Assembly (NCBI GenBank): GCA_030533445.1
Contig: CM060068.1
Location: 48,390,453 to 48,454,452 of the forward strand
Origin: Cyprinodon diabolis
Taxonomy: Eukaryota; Chordata; Actinopteri; Cyprinodontiformes; Cyprinodontidae
Reading direction: 5' to 3'
Length of the DNA stretch: 64,000 bases
Below, in pieces: positions 44,801 to 56,708 of this stretch; the first letter of the stretch is position 1; each line of letters opens with the position of its first letter. Under the pieces are notes generated by a model. That model saw only the letters and a program-made list of their open reading frames with translations. It had not been told where the DNA came from and searched no databases. The position numbers and the translations under genes are program-made.

Positions 44801-47080
44801 AAGAAAGGAGAAATGTTCTGCCATTTTATTCTGGCTTGAATGAGCTGAGCTCTGCACTCACAGCGTTCAACACGCCGCTGCAGTCATCTTAGCCTCTATT
44901 GCTGAATTCGCAAATCACGGTGTCCTACTGATGGAAAATGTGTGTTAGGAATGACTAAGCTAACCGCTTCAGGAAGGACTTTAACTGGAAACCACTAACT
45001 GATGAGGAATACAAAGTGAAATAAATGCCTCTCGACTTGATGTGACACGCGGTGGTTTTTAGCTCCTACTTAGAGCTCTTTGGAATAGTTTTCATTCCTG
45101 CTGTTGACCATTTTAGAAAAATGTCTTCCATGTTCAGGGATATTTGGAAAGAAAGGGCTGATCCAGTCAGTGCCGGGATTTAATGGAACGCTTCCGTTGT
45201 CTGGAGTCAGTCAGGCTCTGATTCGTCACATTCATTCGTTTCTGTGAATCATTTGGAAGCAGCTCAGTTTCTGTCCACACCAACAAACCCGCATTCGTCC
45301 TGGACGCGTCTGACGGCGTAACTCTTTACCAAGTCTGAGGAAAAGAAAACATGTTTTAATTTCCTCATGATCATTTATTTTTCCAAAACTTAAATAAAAG
45401 TGCCAGAATATTATTTTGCATTAGTCCTTTATGTTCTTTATTTTGATGCGCAACACATTCACCTAACTTTTAGTGAGACTCATTCTTTGTTTTTGGGTTT
45501 GGATTCTGGAACAGAACCTGCAGATCTTGAAATAAAAATGCTTTTTTAGCTTCCAGCGCCTCTTAAAGTTGGCTGTTAAAACCTTTGGTTTTTGAATTGG
45601 TTCTGATTTAGATGCAAACTAAGACTCCAAATGTTGACATTTTGAGCTGCAAACTTTATTAAAGAGCCTGTATTTTGTCCCAGTCTAAAATTTGGATTTT
45701 TAATAAGTTGAATTAAGCACAAAGCTGAAATGTTCACATGCTGAATCAAAAAATAAATGACATAATTTATTGGTTGATTATTTGCTGAAATATACAAAAT
45801 AAAAATTTCCCAACTAGCTGAAAATGTTTTACTTTCAAATTTTCCAAAATTTAAATCTGATATTTAACTTTGGAGAAAAATACAGAATTTGAAATGGAGC
45901 AATTTTGAACATATTGTTTGGTGACTTCTGAAAAATAAAATAATAAACAGTGTATTTTTATTGCAAAGTGCAGCACATGGACAATTTAAAGTGCTTTACA
46001 GGAATTAGATAATAAAATAAAAATAAAAGCAGAATAAAGATTTAAAATATATATAAAATAAATAAAACAATAGGACCTTATAATAATAAATGTTTTCTGC
46101 TCAATCACAGCAAAAAAATATGTATGTTTTTTTATCTATCTACCCTAGATACTAAACTTTTTGGGGTCAATAAGATCATTTTCAGAGCTGGAAGTTTTTC
46201 TTTAGCTTACTGTATCGCCTCAGAAGCTTTTATTTTGGTAAATCCTGCTAATCTGTCTATTTTGACTGAGCCATTTTCTGTTAAATCACATAATTTGAGG
46301 GTAACCTTTGACCCCAATGAATTCCCTAAGGAACCCGTACGCATATAGGTCACATATTGCTCAACCTCCCTTCTATGAGTCACAGGAGCTTTTTAAATAG
46401 ACGGCGGCAGGAATCGCTCTCTGCTGAAGCATTGGTGTGTAGCCTAGTGTTTGCACACGGCATAGCAGGGGCGCGGCCTGGACTTTGGGTGAGTCACATG
46501 CCTCTTGTGAGTAACAAATCAGTTAAGTTCAAGCCTCCCATTGAATCCTGCAGCCCAGCCCTGCTTTGCGTCTGTAAAAGGGCGGGGCAGGGTGTAACCG
46601 CCACCCGTGGGTGTGGCTGGCAAACACGGCAGGGAGGATAGAGCCGGGGCAGGATATAGGTACCATGGTGAACTGAGGACAAGGGCGAATTTAGGTCACC
46701 AGAGGAACGGTAGCTGTGAGCGACCTGCGGTTGTTTGAAGGTTTGTGATGTTTGAGTCCATCAGAATCTCCCTGCTTCCTTCCTTCCTGGTCTCTGAACC
46801 TAAGCAGCCACTCAGACTTCATGCAAGTTTTTCTTTACGTTGAGTCTGGAAGTCCTAAAAAACTCTTTTTCTCCAGAGATTGGTGACACTCTGAAGATTC
46901 CCCATATTTCTAGTGGAGCCGTTTGTGTTTTTTATGACACTGGGCATGCACACCCATTTTACTCCCCCCCTCCCTCCTTCCTCTCAGTTCTGTTTTTTCT
47001 GAATGGTCCTGTCCTCTCTCTAACCTCAACGAGGAGCTCTGTAAGAAGAGACTGCCCTCTGCTTTAGGCTCAGCCCCCCC
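44801..47080. other. Unassigned stretch, AT-rich then mixed
   Basis: A retroposon-like AAAGTGCTTTACAGGAATTA motif lies near 45988. A plus frame at 46124-46348 ends in NLRVTFDPNEFP, faintly like the NLGVxFD motif of LINE ORF2; this is too short to call. The part 46400-46670 is GC-richer with no exon recognised. Confidence 0.35.
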
Positions 47081-47089
47081 CAGCATGCC

Positions 47090-47097
47090 TATAAGAG
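47090..47097 (+). promoter_or_regulatory. Candidate TATA box (TATAAGAG)
   Basis: CCTATAAGAGGGCGCG lies about 30 bp before a purine-rich, exon-like segment. It is the candidate core promoter for the putative microRNA host transcript. The GC-rich flank (GGGCGCGCTG) fits a promoter. No initiation data. Confidence 0.4.
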
Positions 47098-47119
47098 GGC
47101 GCGCTGTTGGGCGTGTGAG

Positions 47120-47612
47120 TGCATGTGAGAGTCAGACAGTGACAGTCAGTCAGTAATTCATCAGAGAGGGGAGGGAGAGCCCTGTGAAACATGTGATAGT
47201 GCAACTCTGGCCGGGGCTTGTAGGGAGTTTAACGGCTGTGGTGTCTTCAGAGCTCTGGGAAAGCACCTTTAGCCCAGAGGAAAACCTCACTAACTGCCTC
47301 TTGTGAGAAAGAGTGTGTGTGTGTGAGAGCACAAGAGCGAGATAGAAAGCGAGAGCCGGCTCTGTAGCTCGCTGCTGCTGTCACTTTAAGCGTGTTGCTG
47401 ATTAGACTCTGAAGAATGCAAACGGGAGGAGGAAATGACAGAGAAAAAGATGTGGATGAAATCTTTCAGTTCCAGACAGAGACGCTGCTGAGGAGCTGCT
47501 GTCTGCACAGGATCCCTGCTTCAACAGGAGTGAGGATGAGGAGGGCAGCTGAGGGAAGTCGGGGGTTCCCTCATTCCTAAGTCAGCGCCGGGAAGAAACC
47601 CCCACCCAGACG
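47120..47612 (+). ncRNA. Candidate first exon of the mir-222/221 host transcript
   Basis: The segment begins about 30 bp after TATAAGAG, is rich in GAG/CAG words, lacks a long plus-strand reading frame and ends CACCCAGACG|GTAAGTGAG, a near-consensus donor. It would splice to the acceptor at 55101, 7.5 kb away. The link to the microRNA exon is inferred from strand, order and signal quality only. It could be the first exon of another gene. Confidence 0.33.
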
Positions 47613-50600
47613 GTAAGTGAGAAAAGGAGGAACTAAAAGGCAAAAGACAGAGAGAGAGAGGGAGAGTCTGCTGATGGCTGTCAGATGTTAGACATTAAGG
47701 TTGGAGAAACTGTTGAACCACTGAGAGGAAGAAGAGGAGGCGGCGACAGCGTCGCTGAGGAAATGCCTGAAGGAGCTTTAAGTTCTGAGTTTGATCCCCT
47801 GATGCAGGGGGGGGGCACAGTGAGGGGCCGTGGTGTGGAACCAGTCACTAGTGTCTAAAGCTAAGTGATTAGCTGCTAGTAGAGGATTGTTTCACGCTGA
47901 GGAACTACTTCCTCTCGGTTCCCCCCACCCCCACCCGTCTTCCTCTGACACAGATAGCTCCGTCCACTCCGTCTGCTCAGCCAGAGCATGAATGAAGTGA
48001 GCGCAGGTGGGTGGGGATATGATGTCGCTCAGCGTGGACGCTGCTGGTGAACTACTTTATGAATGGACAGCGCAGGCGTCTGATTGGCTGAGCCGGGATC
48101 CAGCCGGCTCTGACTCTGTCCCACTGTGGGTAGCGTGGATATGCTGTCTGAGGAGGTGTGTGACTCAGAGCCACCAGCTCTGAGGAGAGCTCTTGTCCTC
48201 TGCACAAGAGGAGCAGAGGTTCTTGTGAGTTGCTCTTGTTTGTTTCTGTCCGGCTGTTTCTGTCCAGCTGTTGATCAGACTTCCTTCCATCCCTCTGGGT
48301 GAGACTTCAGAAGCTAAAGCTTAGAGATGAGTCTGTGGTCGTTAACGGGCCAGAATGTGCCCTCTGTAGCTATGTGGGCCACTCTGCCCTGGGCACGGCC
48401 TCCACCACACAGGCATGCACGACACACCCCACTCACTCGATCACTTTCTCCCCATTCCCCCCTCCAAACCCCACGAATACCCCCACAGGGGCCAGTGGGG
48501 GTTCTGGGTGCTGCCTTCAAGAAGAGAAGAAGACTGTAGTTTATTGTTCCAAGAGGTGCAATAGAGGAAAAGAGGTGGAGAAGGAGGGTGAGGAGTGGTG
48601 ATAAGGAGCCGACACGTCCGAGTGCAAGGATCCACGAGGGCTTATCTAGGCAGCGTTTCCGGTGTGAGAGTGATCGGGGCCAGATTGGCGGAGAGATGCA
48701 TGGCAGGTATCTTGATGAAGGAGATAACATTCCTGTAAAGATTAGCGAGGAATCTGCCCTTTTGTCTTATCAGACTGTCTGCAGAGTGAACCCTGCCCGC
48801 TCTTCTGGGCGGGAAGTTACATCGGGAAACTGTAACCAACATAAAATTGCTTCTGAAATAAAACATATCTATTTTTTTTTTGATTGAAATATGTGCAGGA
48901 AACAAATTTAAACGCTACATAAACATTACGTTAGACGAGTTTGATGGGATTTCTGTTTGACCTAAAGGCTAATGGTTCGTCCTGTTCGGTCTTTTTGAAG
49001 AACGTCCTTCTCCTCGTTGTCGTCTGGCTCTCATCTCTATCCGTGAAATTTATCTCCTAGAAGCTGAAGATGTTATGCAAACCTTTAAATGTCAAATAGG
49101 AGTTTTTTGACCATTAAAATCTGGGAAAGAAAAATGTCTGCCCAACATGCGGACCGGTATAAACACCATCCGGTATCGCAGCGCCAAAGCGATTCTTCGC
49201 TCACTTTAAACAGTCTTTTAAACATCTTAAGTATATATAATATAGTGTCAGTAAACAAACTGATCAATAATATGTAGGAAAATTCCTTATTTCATGTGTG
49301 GAGGATCTTCAGGGGAGCTGCTTCACTTCATAATGGCGTTTCATGAAGAATGAGAATGTTTTGGTTAAATCTATGGATGCACCTTTTTACGCCATTAAGG
49401 TTTTATTGTTGAATAGTTTTCAGAAAGAATCCAGATTTTCCTCATTCATTCACATGTTCTGATCACTGAGATCAATATCCGATGGGACCATCAATGGAAA
49501 TCCTGTCTAAAGGGATTATTAGCGTGAAATCAAGCAAATCATCCAGCAGTGTTTTTTTTATTGTGTCATTTTTGTTCTATATTATTTCTGATGATCTACT
49601 AGCATGTGAAGATTAGCCATGAAGATTCTCCTCATATCATTAACTGGTATTTTCACCAGGGTCCTTTTTCTAATATGCTGACTGGAATTGCACAGCAATA
49701 GGCAGGGGAGGGGCTCTGCTACATTCTACTATGCTTCAAAAATCCGGTGAAAACTCGAGTCAATCCAGAACATTTTCTGTTATTTCAATGAAAGAACATG
49801 GTGGGAGCTGGAAGATAATTCTGATCATTTAAATATTGACATCACTAGAGCTGCAACTCATGATTATTTTGCTAATTGATTACTGTAATCTGTTGATTAT
49901 ATTTTTTGTATTTCAATCAAAAGACGTTTTATGAAACTAAACCTCTATGAATGACAGATGAATTTTAAAAGTGAGAGTTTTGGGATGATTCCTGCTCCAA
50001 GTGTGTCGCTCTGTCGGCTAAAGGCTTGTTTTACACTCTATACTCCAGTTAATGATTAAAGAAATGCTAAACTAGTTGCCCATTATGTCACTGATCGATT
50101 AATCCCATTAATGTTCTCAGCCTTAGACATGATGCTGTTCAGATGCATAAGCTGATGGGTTGAAGTTTGACAGTAAATGAAAGGAAATACAGCGCTGATG
50201 GTAACAGGCCGTGGCAGGTTGGTACCAACCAACAGGTGCGTTCAGCTTTACTTCTGAATGAGTTCGATGGAGAATCGTTTGTTTCTGAACAGCTAAAGCA
50301 GCTGAGTGTGAGTCTGAATCTGATTCACCTGGATAGAGTAATCAGCTACAGGTATGGGTGGGGGGGGGCATTGCAACAAGCAGCATCTGGCCCCCCTCCC
50401 ATTGGCTAATAAAGCTGGTCTGACCCCTCACTGACAACTGTGTGGTCTCCCCCCACCGCTGCGTGTCTGGTGACATCATCACGCTGGGTTAGCGTTAATG
50501 ATGTCATCAGTGCGACAGAAATCAGGAAAGTAAACAATGGAGAGCAGCATGTCAGGAAGCCAGGGCGTAGTCGGTGTGCTTTATTGTTTCTCTCTATTAT

Positions 50601-53600
50601 CTGTTGTTTATCCGATGGAAACAGAGTTGATTCTGCTCGTTAGATCAGAAGCGACCGGCGCGGCGTGCTGACATCTGTATGATGCGTTCAATTGTATCAT
50701 GTAATTTAGCGGGTCAACTTCCCACGGCATGCCGATCGGAATGCGGGTCGCTTGCCGAGTCGTTTGAGCCGGGTGGATACGCGTCAGTGAGTTGTTCCCA
50801 CTGCCACTAGAAGTTCATTGTTCCCGGGTTTAAACTGGTTTTTCCTCACAGTGGGAGGGGTCATATCGTCCGAAAGTATTAAACCGTGTCAATGATGCTG
50901 TTGATATGTGGGGAAAAGTTTGATGGACAGTGTCTGCTCTACAGACCAGCGCTGAGGAACCTACCTGTATGACCTTGGTTGATCACTTTCAGAGCTAACA
51001 GATGAGCGCTGTGGGTAAATGACCAGTGAACGGGGGGTGGGGGGGTCACTGAGTATCTGTGGCCAGTCTGCCAGAATCAGGTTTACCGCCATGTTGGGAT
51101 GTCTTACTCCATAGAGAAAGTGGACAGAGGGAAGTTAATCTACGAGTCTAAACCCATGAATGGTGTCAGGCAGTAAGCGATAGCGACATAGCATCATTTC
51201 CTCCGACTCGGCAGAGTTACGTAAGACAAACTGGGTTAAGAAGTCCTCACTATGACTTGACTGATTCCCTCTTTCCCTGCTTTCCTTTTCGCATGACTCG
51301 TCTTTGTTTATACAGCAACAGTCATTCTGTGGCCGATCAGAGTTAAGGCTCAGAGGAATGACTTTCACGTCAGGACGAACGCTGAAGCTGCTCAGCAGGA
51401 GGAGCCAGCTGGAGCTGTGCTCTTTGTCAATGGGCGTCTTTGCTGCCTGTGTGTGTGTGTGTGTTCTCTTGATTAGCCGTTCCAACAGTGTTCAAACCAC
51501 ACACACCTGGCCCTCTTCCTCCTTTGCTCATATATGGGCAGAACTTCCCCTACCTGGGCCCCACACTACATTCCAACAAGTGGCAGTATTTTCTGCGTGT
51601 GTGTGGGTACGAGTGAACGCACATGATGGCGTGTGTGTGCGTGAGGAAAGGGTAGTAGAGACGGATGCACGTCATGGAAAACCAGAACCAATTGGCCGGG
51701 CCCACAGAGCGGCGTTCTGAAGGTGTTCCTTTTGTTTTCCAAAGGTAATCAGTTAACACCATGACTCAGCACACCTGATTATTCAAAGTAGGACGACGTC
51801 AGTAAGAAACGGGAAGTATTGCACAAGGTTGGTGTGACAGTGAGATACGGGAGCAGGTTCATTCATTCAGGAGTCAAAGGCCCGATGTTTTACCTGAGAA
51901 GTTCTCCCTCTGCCGATGCCCCGTCCTTCTCCCTCCTTCTACCGTGGGCTGTTGATGTTCAGGGTGGAGGCATCTGAAACATCAGTGGTTCGGCTTTAGC
52001 TCACGTTATTAAATTCAGGCCTTTGCGTCGCTGCTTGTTAAAACTAATGGTGCAGATTTACAGCCAGGAGCGAGTCCAAGTTCTCTCTGAACCATGTGAC
52101 CCAAAAGCAAAGTCCCTTCTCCTAACTTTGGACAAAAAAGACACCTTTTCTCCTATTATTAGGAGAGTATGCGTCCCTCAGCCAGCTCTTTCCCATCAGT
52201 CCAGCCTCCTTGAAGAGCCCACACAGCTCCTACGCCTCCACCGGGCTCCGGTACAGGCTCCCCTTCAGGCCTGAAGTCAGCACGATAATTGACTGAAAGC
52301 CATGCAGCATTAACCAAGGTAGTCATCTGAGAGCGTTTGACATGTCGACTTTCACCGTCTCTCTGTGGAGACGGATCATCCGGTGGAAAGGAAATATTCT
52401 GGGACAGGCTGAGGCATAATATCTGCATCCAGGGAACCAGAGCTCCCTCTGTTTGGTTGGAAACTTAGAGTGGCACATAGCAACCATTCAGACGCTGCCA
52501 GAGCGGGGGCATCTGATTGGCCGATTGCTGCTTAATTGGTCAGGACTGTACTCCCAGCTTCTGGTGATCAGTGAGGGGCGCCCTGGATAAACGACCTAGA
52601 GTACAAAACTCTTAAAATAAGTGTATTTACCATTAATTTAAGTCAGTAAATGAGTATTTTTACTCTTTAAAATAAGATAATTACACAATGCAATTGTGTT
52701 TTGTTATTTTTAGTGTAAATTGTCCTGTTCCATTGGCATAATGTCTGTTTTACCTCCTCAATCCAAGAACAAATGCACTTATTATAAGAAAAATGACTGA
52801 TCTAGATTTAGTTTTTTTCCAGTGGTCAGAGATATCTGTGTTCTAATTCATAAAGTGGACACTGTCTCATCCTGGACTTGTCCTTTTTTAAACTGATCAT
52901 ATTCCAATGAGTTCTATTCAAGATGATGCTGAACAAACATGTCCGTCCGCCATCGCAGAAAGGCAAGAGGAAGTACGTTCTAAACTCAAACCATCGTCCA
53001 ATTTCTCCATTCCTGAAACGCCATCCAGCAGCAGATTCTGGAAGAAACGACTGCAGATAAGGAGCGCTGAGCTCCAGCTTTAGAGACGAAGCAGTGATCA
53101 GACGTGGAGAGAAAGGGAATGCATCCCCACCCAGCTCACATCCTCAACACACCCACCCACACATGCCCACACATACTTGAGCCACAAACAGCACATGCAC
53201 ACAAACCGTTTGCAGCAGGGGGGCAGCTCACTATCAAACACACACCCAGCCACACTTTTAAGAACGGCCCCCCCTCCCCGTCCCTCTACAGGGACCCTAA
53301 AACAGGGTAATGAGTCAGTTCCCCTTTATCCTCTCCTTGAAAGCGTGCGTGTGTTGCACATGTGCCCACAGTTGTCACAGTGTGAACGTGTTGCTGGTGT
53401 GTGTGGATGTGGATGTGGTCAGGCGCAGTCATCCTCAAGGCAACTAGGAGGAAACCCACATCAACTGCCATATAACCACACTCTAGGAATAGCAGAGCAC
53501 GGCTCAAGTAGGAATGGAATGACAAACCCGGCCTCTCCCCCAACCGGTCCTCCCCCCACCCTCCACTGGGTGCCATTGGTACTCTGGGATGGGGGGGTTG

Positions 53601-55101
53601 GGTTTCCTCTTGCCAGTGGTGTCGATGACCGACGCGGCCGCTGCGACGCGGTGCCACATGGCGCAGATGGTGGCTACCGTATGGAAACCTGCGTTATTTT
53701 TTCTTACTTCTAGTTGTGTGTTTGGCTCCGACCCGAAGAATCGGATGCTTTAAAAGCTAATCTGAGTGGTGAACATGAAGGTACAGCAGGACCTCATATC
53801 ATCAGACCCATCAGCTCCTCTGAATCCTGAACTGAACAGCACCGCCAGAATATATCAGCACCAGGAATGTTATTAATATTCCTGAATAACTAAATTCATA
53901 TTTTTTCTACTATCTTTTCGCTGCTTTAAACACCAGAATTTCCCCATTGTTAGAAAATAAAGGGATTTTCTGTTCTATACTAAGCGAAGAACTGAACAAA
54001 ACAAGTTTTAGGCAAGGATTCAGGTACGGAACCCAAGAAGCCTTTCTCCCCTGCTGTGTGGTGAAATGAGGCCAGCATCTCGTAGCGTTTTGTCGGCGAG
54101 CTGGATTTATCTCCACGCTTCCAGTCTCTGCCCTGCAGCGGCTGCAGCATCACCAAAGTGGAAAAATGCCGGAGATAAGACTTCATTAGCTTATCTGCAG
54201 GCCTGTGAACGTACACATGTTCACTGCTTTGGAGCTGCCAATAAAACACGGAACATGTCTTTATTTAACCTGAACAGGCTGCAAAGCTCCTGCATCATGG
54301 AGGCTAAATTCTTACTGTTCTGTTTTACAGGGAGGCCACTCCTGCAACCACTGTTCCGAAAATATAACCGAACATGCATGTGACCCACAGCAGTTCAAAG
54401 AGAGGTAATTTTTTTTTTTCTTCCCACCAACTTTTTTGTTAAGAAAAAAAAAGTATTCCCTCCAGCGCAGAGCAGAGCCCCAGGCCACATCCTTTTCCAC
54501 CCCTTCAGTTCTCCGGGTACAAAGCCTCGGTGGGAGAGCGAGCATTTTATCACACATTTCACCTGAGGGCAAAGACAAATGATGCAACCTGAAAGCACTG
54601 AGAGAGCTCTGTTGCCAGAGACGCAGAAAGACGCGCTGCGCGCCGCGGAATGTGAGGGGGGGGGGGGGCAGCAACTCATTTCTGTTAATGAAAAGAAACT
54701 GGAGTCAAGTGACCATCAGCTGGTGGAGGGAGGTTTGATCCGCGGAGTCACGGGGGTTCAGGTATGCAGCCAGAAAGGGACTGAATGCCTGTCCAGTCTC
54801 TGCTACCTCTGCATCACCTGCATCCAGATTATTACGGCCGTCCCGTCATGTGTCGGGCCCCGGGGTTAGAGCCGCCGTGGCGTGGCCCCTGCCTGTCCTG
54901 CCTCAGGCTAATGTGAAAGAATGACAGGAATCTGCGGCTGATAATGCCAGGCTTGGAGATGTTCGTCAGCAGATAATCTCCCATATCCTTCCCCTCCCTC
55001 AGGCTGCTCTCCCTCTTTCTGCTTCATCTTGTGTCTCCATGTTTCTCATCTCTTCTTGTCCGGGTGCGAGTTTCTAACACATCTGTCTGCTCTGTTCTCA
55101 G
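47613..55101. other. Presumed intron; mostly unassigned, one MITE
   Basis: Contains mixed unique DNA, CpG-richer patches (50640-50790, 53620-53680), a G13 run near 54656, and a MITE at 52600-52828. No coding exon recognised. Short frames on both strands show no family motif. Confidence 0.35.
52600..52828. mobile_element. CACTG-ended MITE
   Basis: CTTAAAATAAGTGTATTTACC, TTTTTACTCTTTAAAATAAG, TGTTCCATTGGCATAATG, CTCCTCAATCCAAGAACAAA and a right end TTTTTTTCCAGTG are shared with the copies at 35230, 55830-57104 and 62640. CACTG termini suggest a non-autonomous EnSpm relative. Confidence 0.6.
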
Positions 55102-55134
55102 GCGGCGTCTCCGTTCTCCACGGCTCTCTGGTGA

Positions 55135-55210
55135 CCGTCAGCTGCTCAGTAGGCAGTGTAGATCCTGTGTAGTCATCAGCAGCTACATCTGGCTACTGGG
55201 TCTCTGACGG
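55135..55210 (+). ncRNA. mir222: Precursor of microRNA mir-222
   Basis: The 3p arm at 55181-55201 begins AGCTACATCTGGC and equals the known vertebrate miR-222-3p, whose seed is GCUACAU. The 5p arm at 55145-55166 begins CTCAGTAGGCAG and differs from human miR-222-5p by one base as I recall it. The stem closes with CCGTCAG (55135-55141) pairing perfectly with CTGACGG (55204-55210), and CAGTAG (55147-55152) pairs with CTACTG. miR-222 and miR-221 share a seed; in vertebrates they repress targets such as KIT and CDKN1B and act in vascular and haematopoietic cells. Order 222 then 221 matches the mammalian cluster. Confidence 0.97.
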
Positions 55211-55509
55211 CGCTGCCTGTGTCCCGCTTCAACATGGCTGCTCTTCCTTCATTGGCCGGCGATGCATTCCAACTCCGCGGTCAGCTGGATGTCGGGGGGG
55301 CCGTCCTGTAGCCACACACAGGAGGTTCTGTGGCAGCTCCACAAGAGGCTCTTGTCCAGTTCCTTCTTCTTCCTGTTATGGTCTCCTCCTCCTGCTCTCC
55401 ATCTTCTGGATGATTGTTGTTCATCAAATTAATCTCCAGTTAAATGCATGTCCTAAAAATGGCGTTGATGGATCCCCAGACGCCGCCGGTCTGGGCCGAC
55501 CTTTGCTTT

Positions 55510-55590
55510 GTCCTGAACCTGGCATGCAATGTAGATTCCTGTGTGGTTCGATTCTACAGCTACATTGTCTGCTGGGTTTCTGGCTAGCTA
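55510..55590 (+). ncRNA. mir221: Precursor of microRNA mir-221
   Basis: The 3p arm at 55558-55580 begins AGCTACATTGTCTGC and matches vertebrate miR-221-3p. The 5p arm at 55517-55538 begins ACCTGGCATGCAATG, with one difference from the human 5p as I recall it. CAATGTAG (5p) pairs perfectly with CTACATTG (3p), AACC pairs with GGTT at the base, and the loop lies around 55539-55557. The hairpin is 377 bp downstream of mir-222, a tighter spacing than in mammals as I remember it. Both hairpins share the seed and strand and are probably processed from one primary transcript. Confidence 0.97.
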
Positions 55591-56089
55591 TACAAGCTTC
55601 TGCTTCAAAAGGTAAGAACTGATCTCCTGCACAGCCAGAGATTTATTCTTCTTGGACATTGAAATGTTTCTGGAGTTAACAACGACAAGCAGTTTTTAAA
55701 TTATGTTTTTATAATTTTGGAGGAATAAAAACCCAAACAGTGATGATAACAGTGCTGACTGATCTGAATCGCTAGAATCAGTGGAGCAGTCAGAGACGCA
55801 GCCCTGCGTCCAGCTGCGGTCCTTACACTGCAAAAACTATCTAAAAATAAGTCAACCTTTCTTCAAATTACTGTTATATGCTGGTGAAGATTCTCAGCCA
55901 TCCAGGTCATAGATATTCCAATAAAAACAAAAACACCCAAGACTGCTGTCCATCTACACCTGATGGACAAAGGACATTCTTTGGAGGACCAGAATGTCCA
56001 CATTTTGGACAAAGAAGACAGGTGGTTAGAGAGGAAGGAAGCCATCTATGTTAAGAAAGAAAAACCAACCTTAAACTGAGGGGGGGGAT

Positions 56090-56708
56090 GACTCAACTTT
56101 CGTTACTAACGCTGTTACCTTGTTTTAGTAACGAGTAATGTAACTAATTACTTTGACTGTAACTATAACGCAGTTACAATTGCAGACACCCCGTGTCGTA
56201 CTCAGGTCGCACAATGAACCTTTTTTCATGCTAGGACTCGTGCGCGAGTGAGATTCCGTCTGTCAGTTGGGTAGGTGGGTGTTTCTGCTGGTGGGTGTCA
56301 GATAGCGTTCCCCCCATGTTAGACAGGGAACGCTATCTGACGGGTTTATAGGCCCGTCTGATAGCGTTCCCCCCATGTTAGACAGGGAACGCTATTTGAC
56401 GGGTTTATAGGCCCGTCAGATAGCGTTCCCCCCTGATGTCATTTACGTTGAGTTGCAATAAATGCTAAACTCTCTGTAGGTTCTTGTCTTTGTCGTCCGC
56501 ACTATTCAGCTGGCTTTGGAAACACACGGCGAGAAGGTGGGGGCTGGGTGGGGAGGGTTACGGGGCGAGAAACGCAAAAGTAACGCAATAGTTACTTTTA
56601 TTAGTAAATAGTTACTTTTATTGTGGAGTAACTCAGTTAGTAACTCAGTTACTTTTTGGGAGAAGTAACTAGTAACTATAACTAATTACTTTTTCAAAGT
56701 AACGTGCC
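56090..56708. mobile_element. GTAAC-rich TIR element nested in the Penelope-like relic
   Basis: The left arm (CGTTACTAACGCTGTTAC, AGTAACGAGTAATG, TAACTAATTACTTT) and the right arm (AGTAACTAGTAAC, TAACTAATTACTTTTT, CAAAGTAACGTG) are built of inverted GTAAC words, a common style of fish non-autonomous DNA transposons. Ends are fuzzy. It contains the 59-bp tandem repeat at 56301. Confidence 0.6.
56301..56430. repeat. 59-bp tandem repeat with internal palindromes, 2.2 copies
   Basis: GATAGCGTTCCCCCC starts at 56301, 56360 and 56419, giving a period of 59. Each unit has two hairpins: ATAGCGTTCCC with GGGAACGCTAT, and GACGGG with CCCGTC around TTTATAGG. Confidence 0.88.

Larger units (their letters stand above)
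55102..55611 (+). ncRNA. Predicted exon carrying pre-mir-222 and pre-mir-221
   Basis: The upstream side has a branch-point match TTTCTAAC (A at 55077), a pyrimidine-rich stretch (55000-55099) and CTCAG at 55097-55101. The downstream side has TTCAAAAG|GTAAGA at 55611/55612. These strong signals delimit a 510-bp exon with both microRNA hairpins inside: the mir-222 stem starts 34 nt after the acceptor and the mir-221 hairpin ends about 15-20 nt before the donor. No protein frame is present. Drosha cropping and exon joining would thus compete on the same RNA. The exon is a prediction; an unspliced primary transcript is equally compatible with the hairpins. Confidence 0.5.

Noticed and set aside
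46124..46348. 74-codon ORF ending with NLRVTFDPNEFP, possible LINE ORF2 relic
   Set aside because: Only one weak motif match (NLGVxFD-like). Not enough neighbouring blocks to call a LINE.
55539..55557. GGTTCGATTC resembling a tRNA T-loop
   Set aside because: It is the terminal loop region of pre-mir-221; no acceptor, D or anticodon stem surrounds it.
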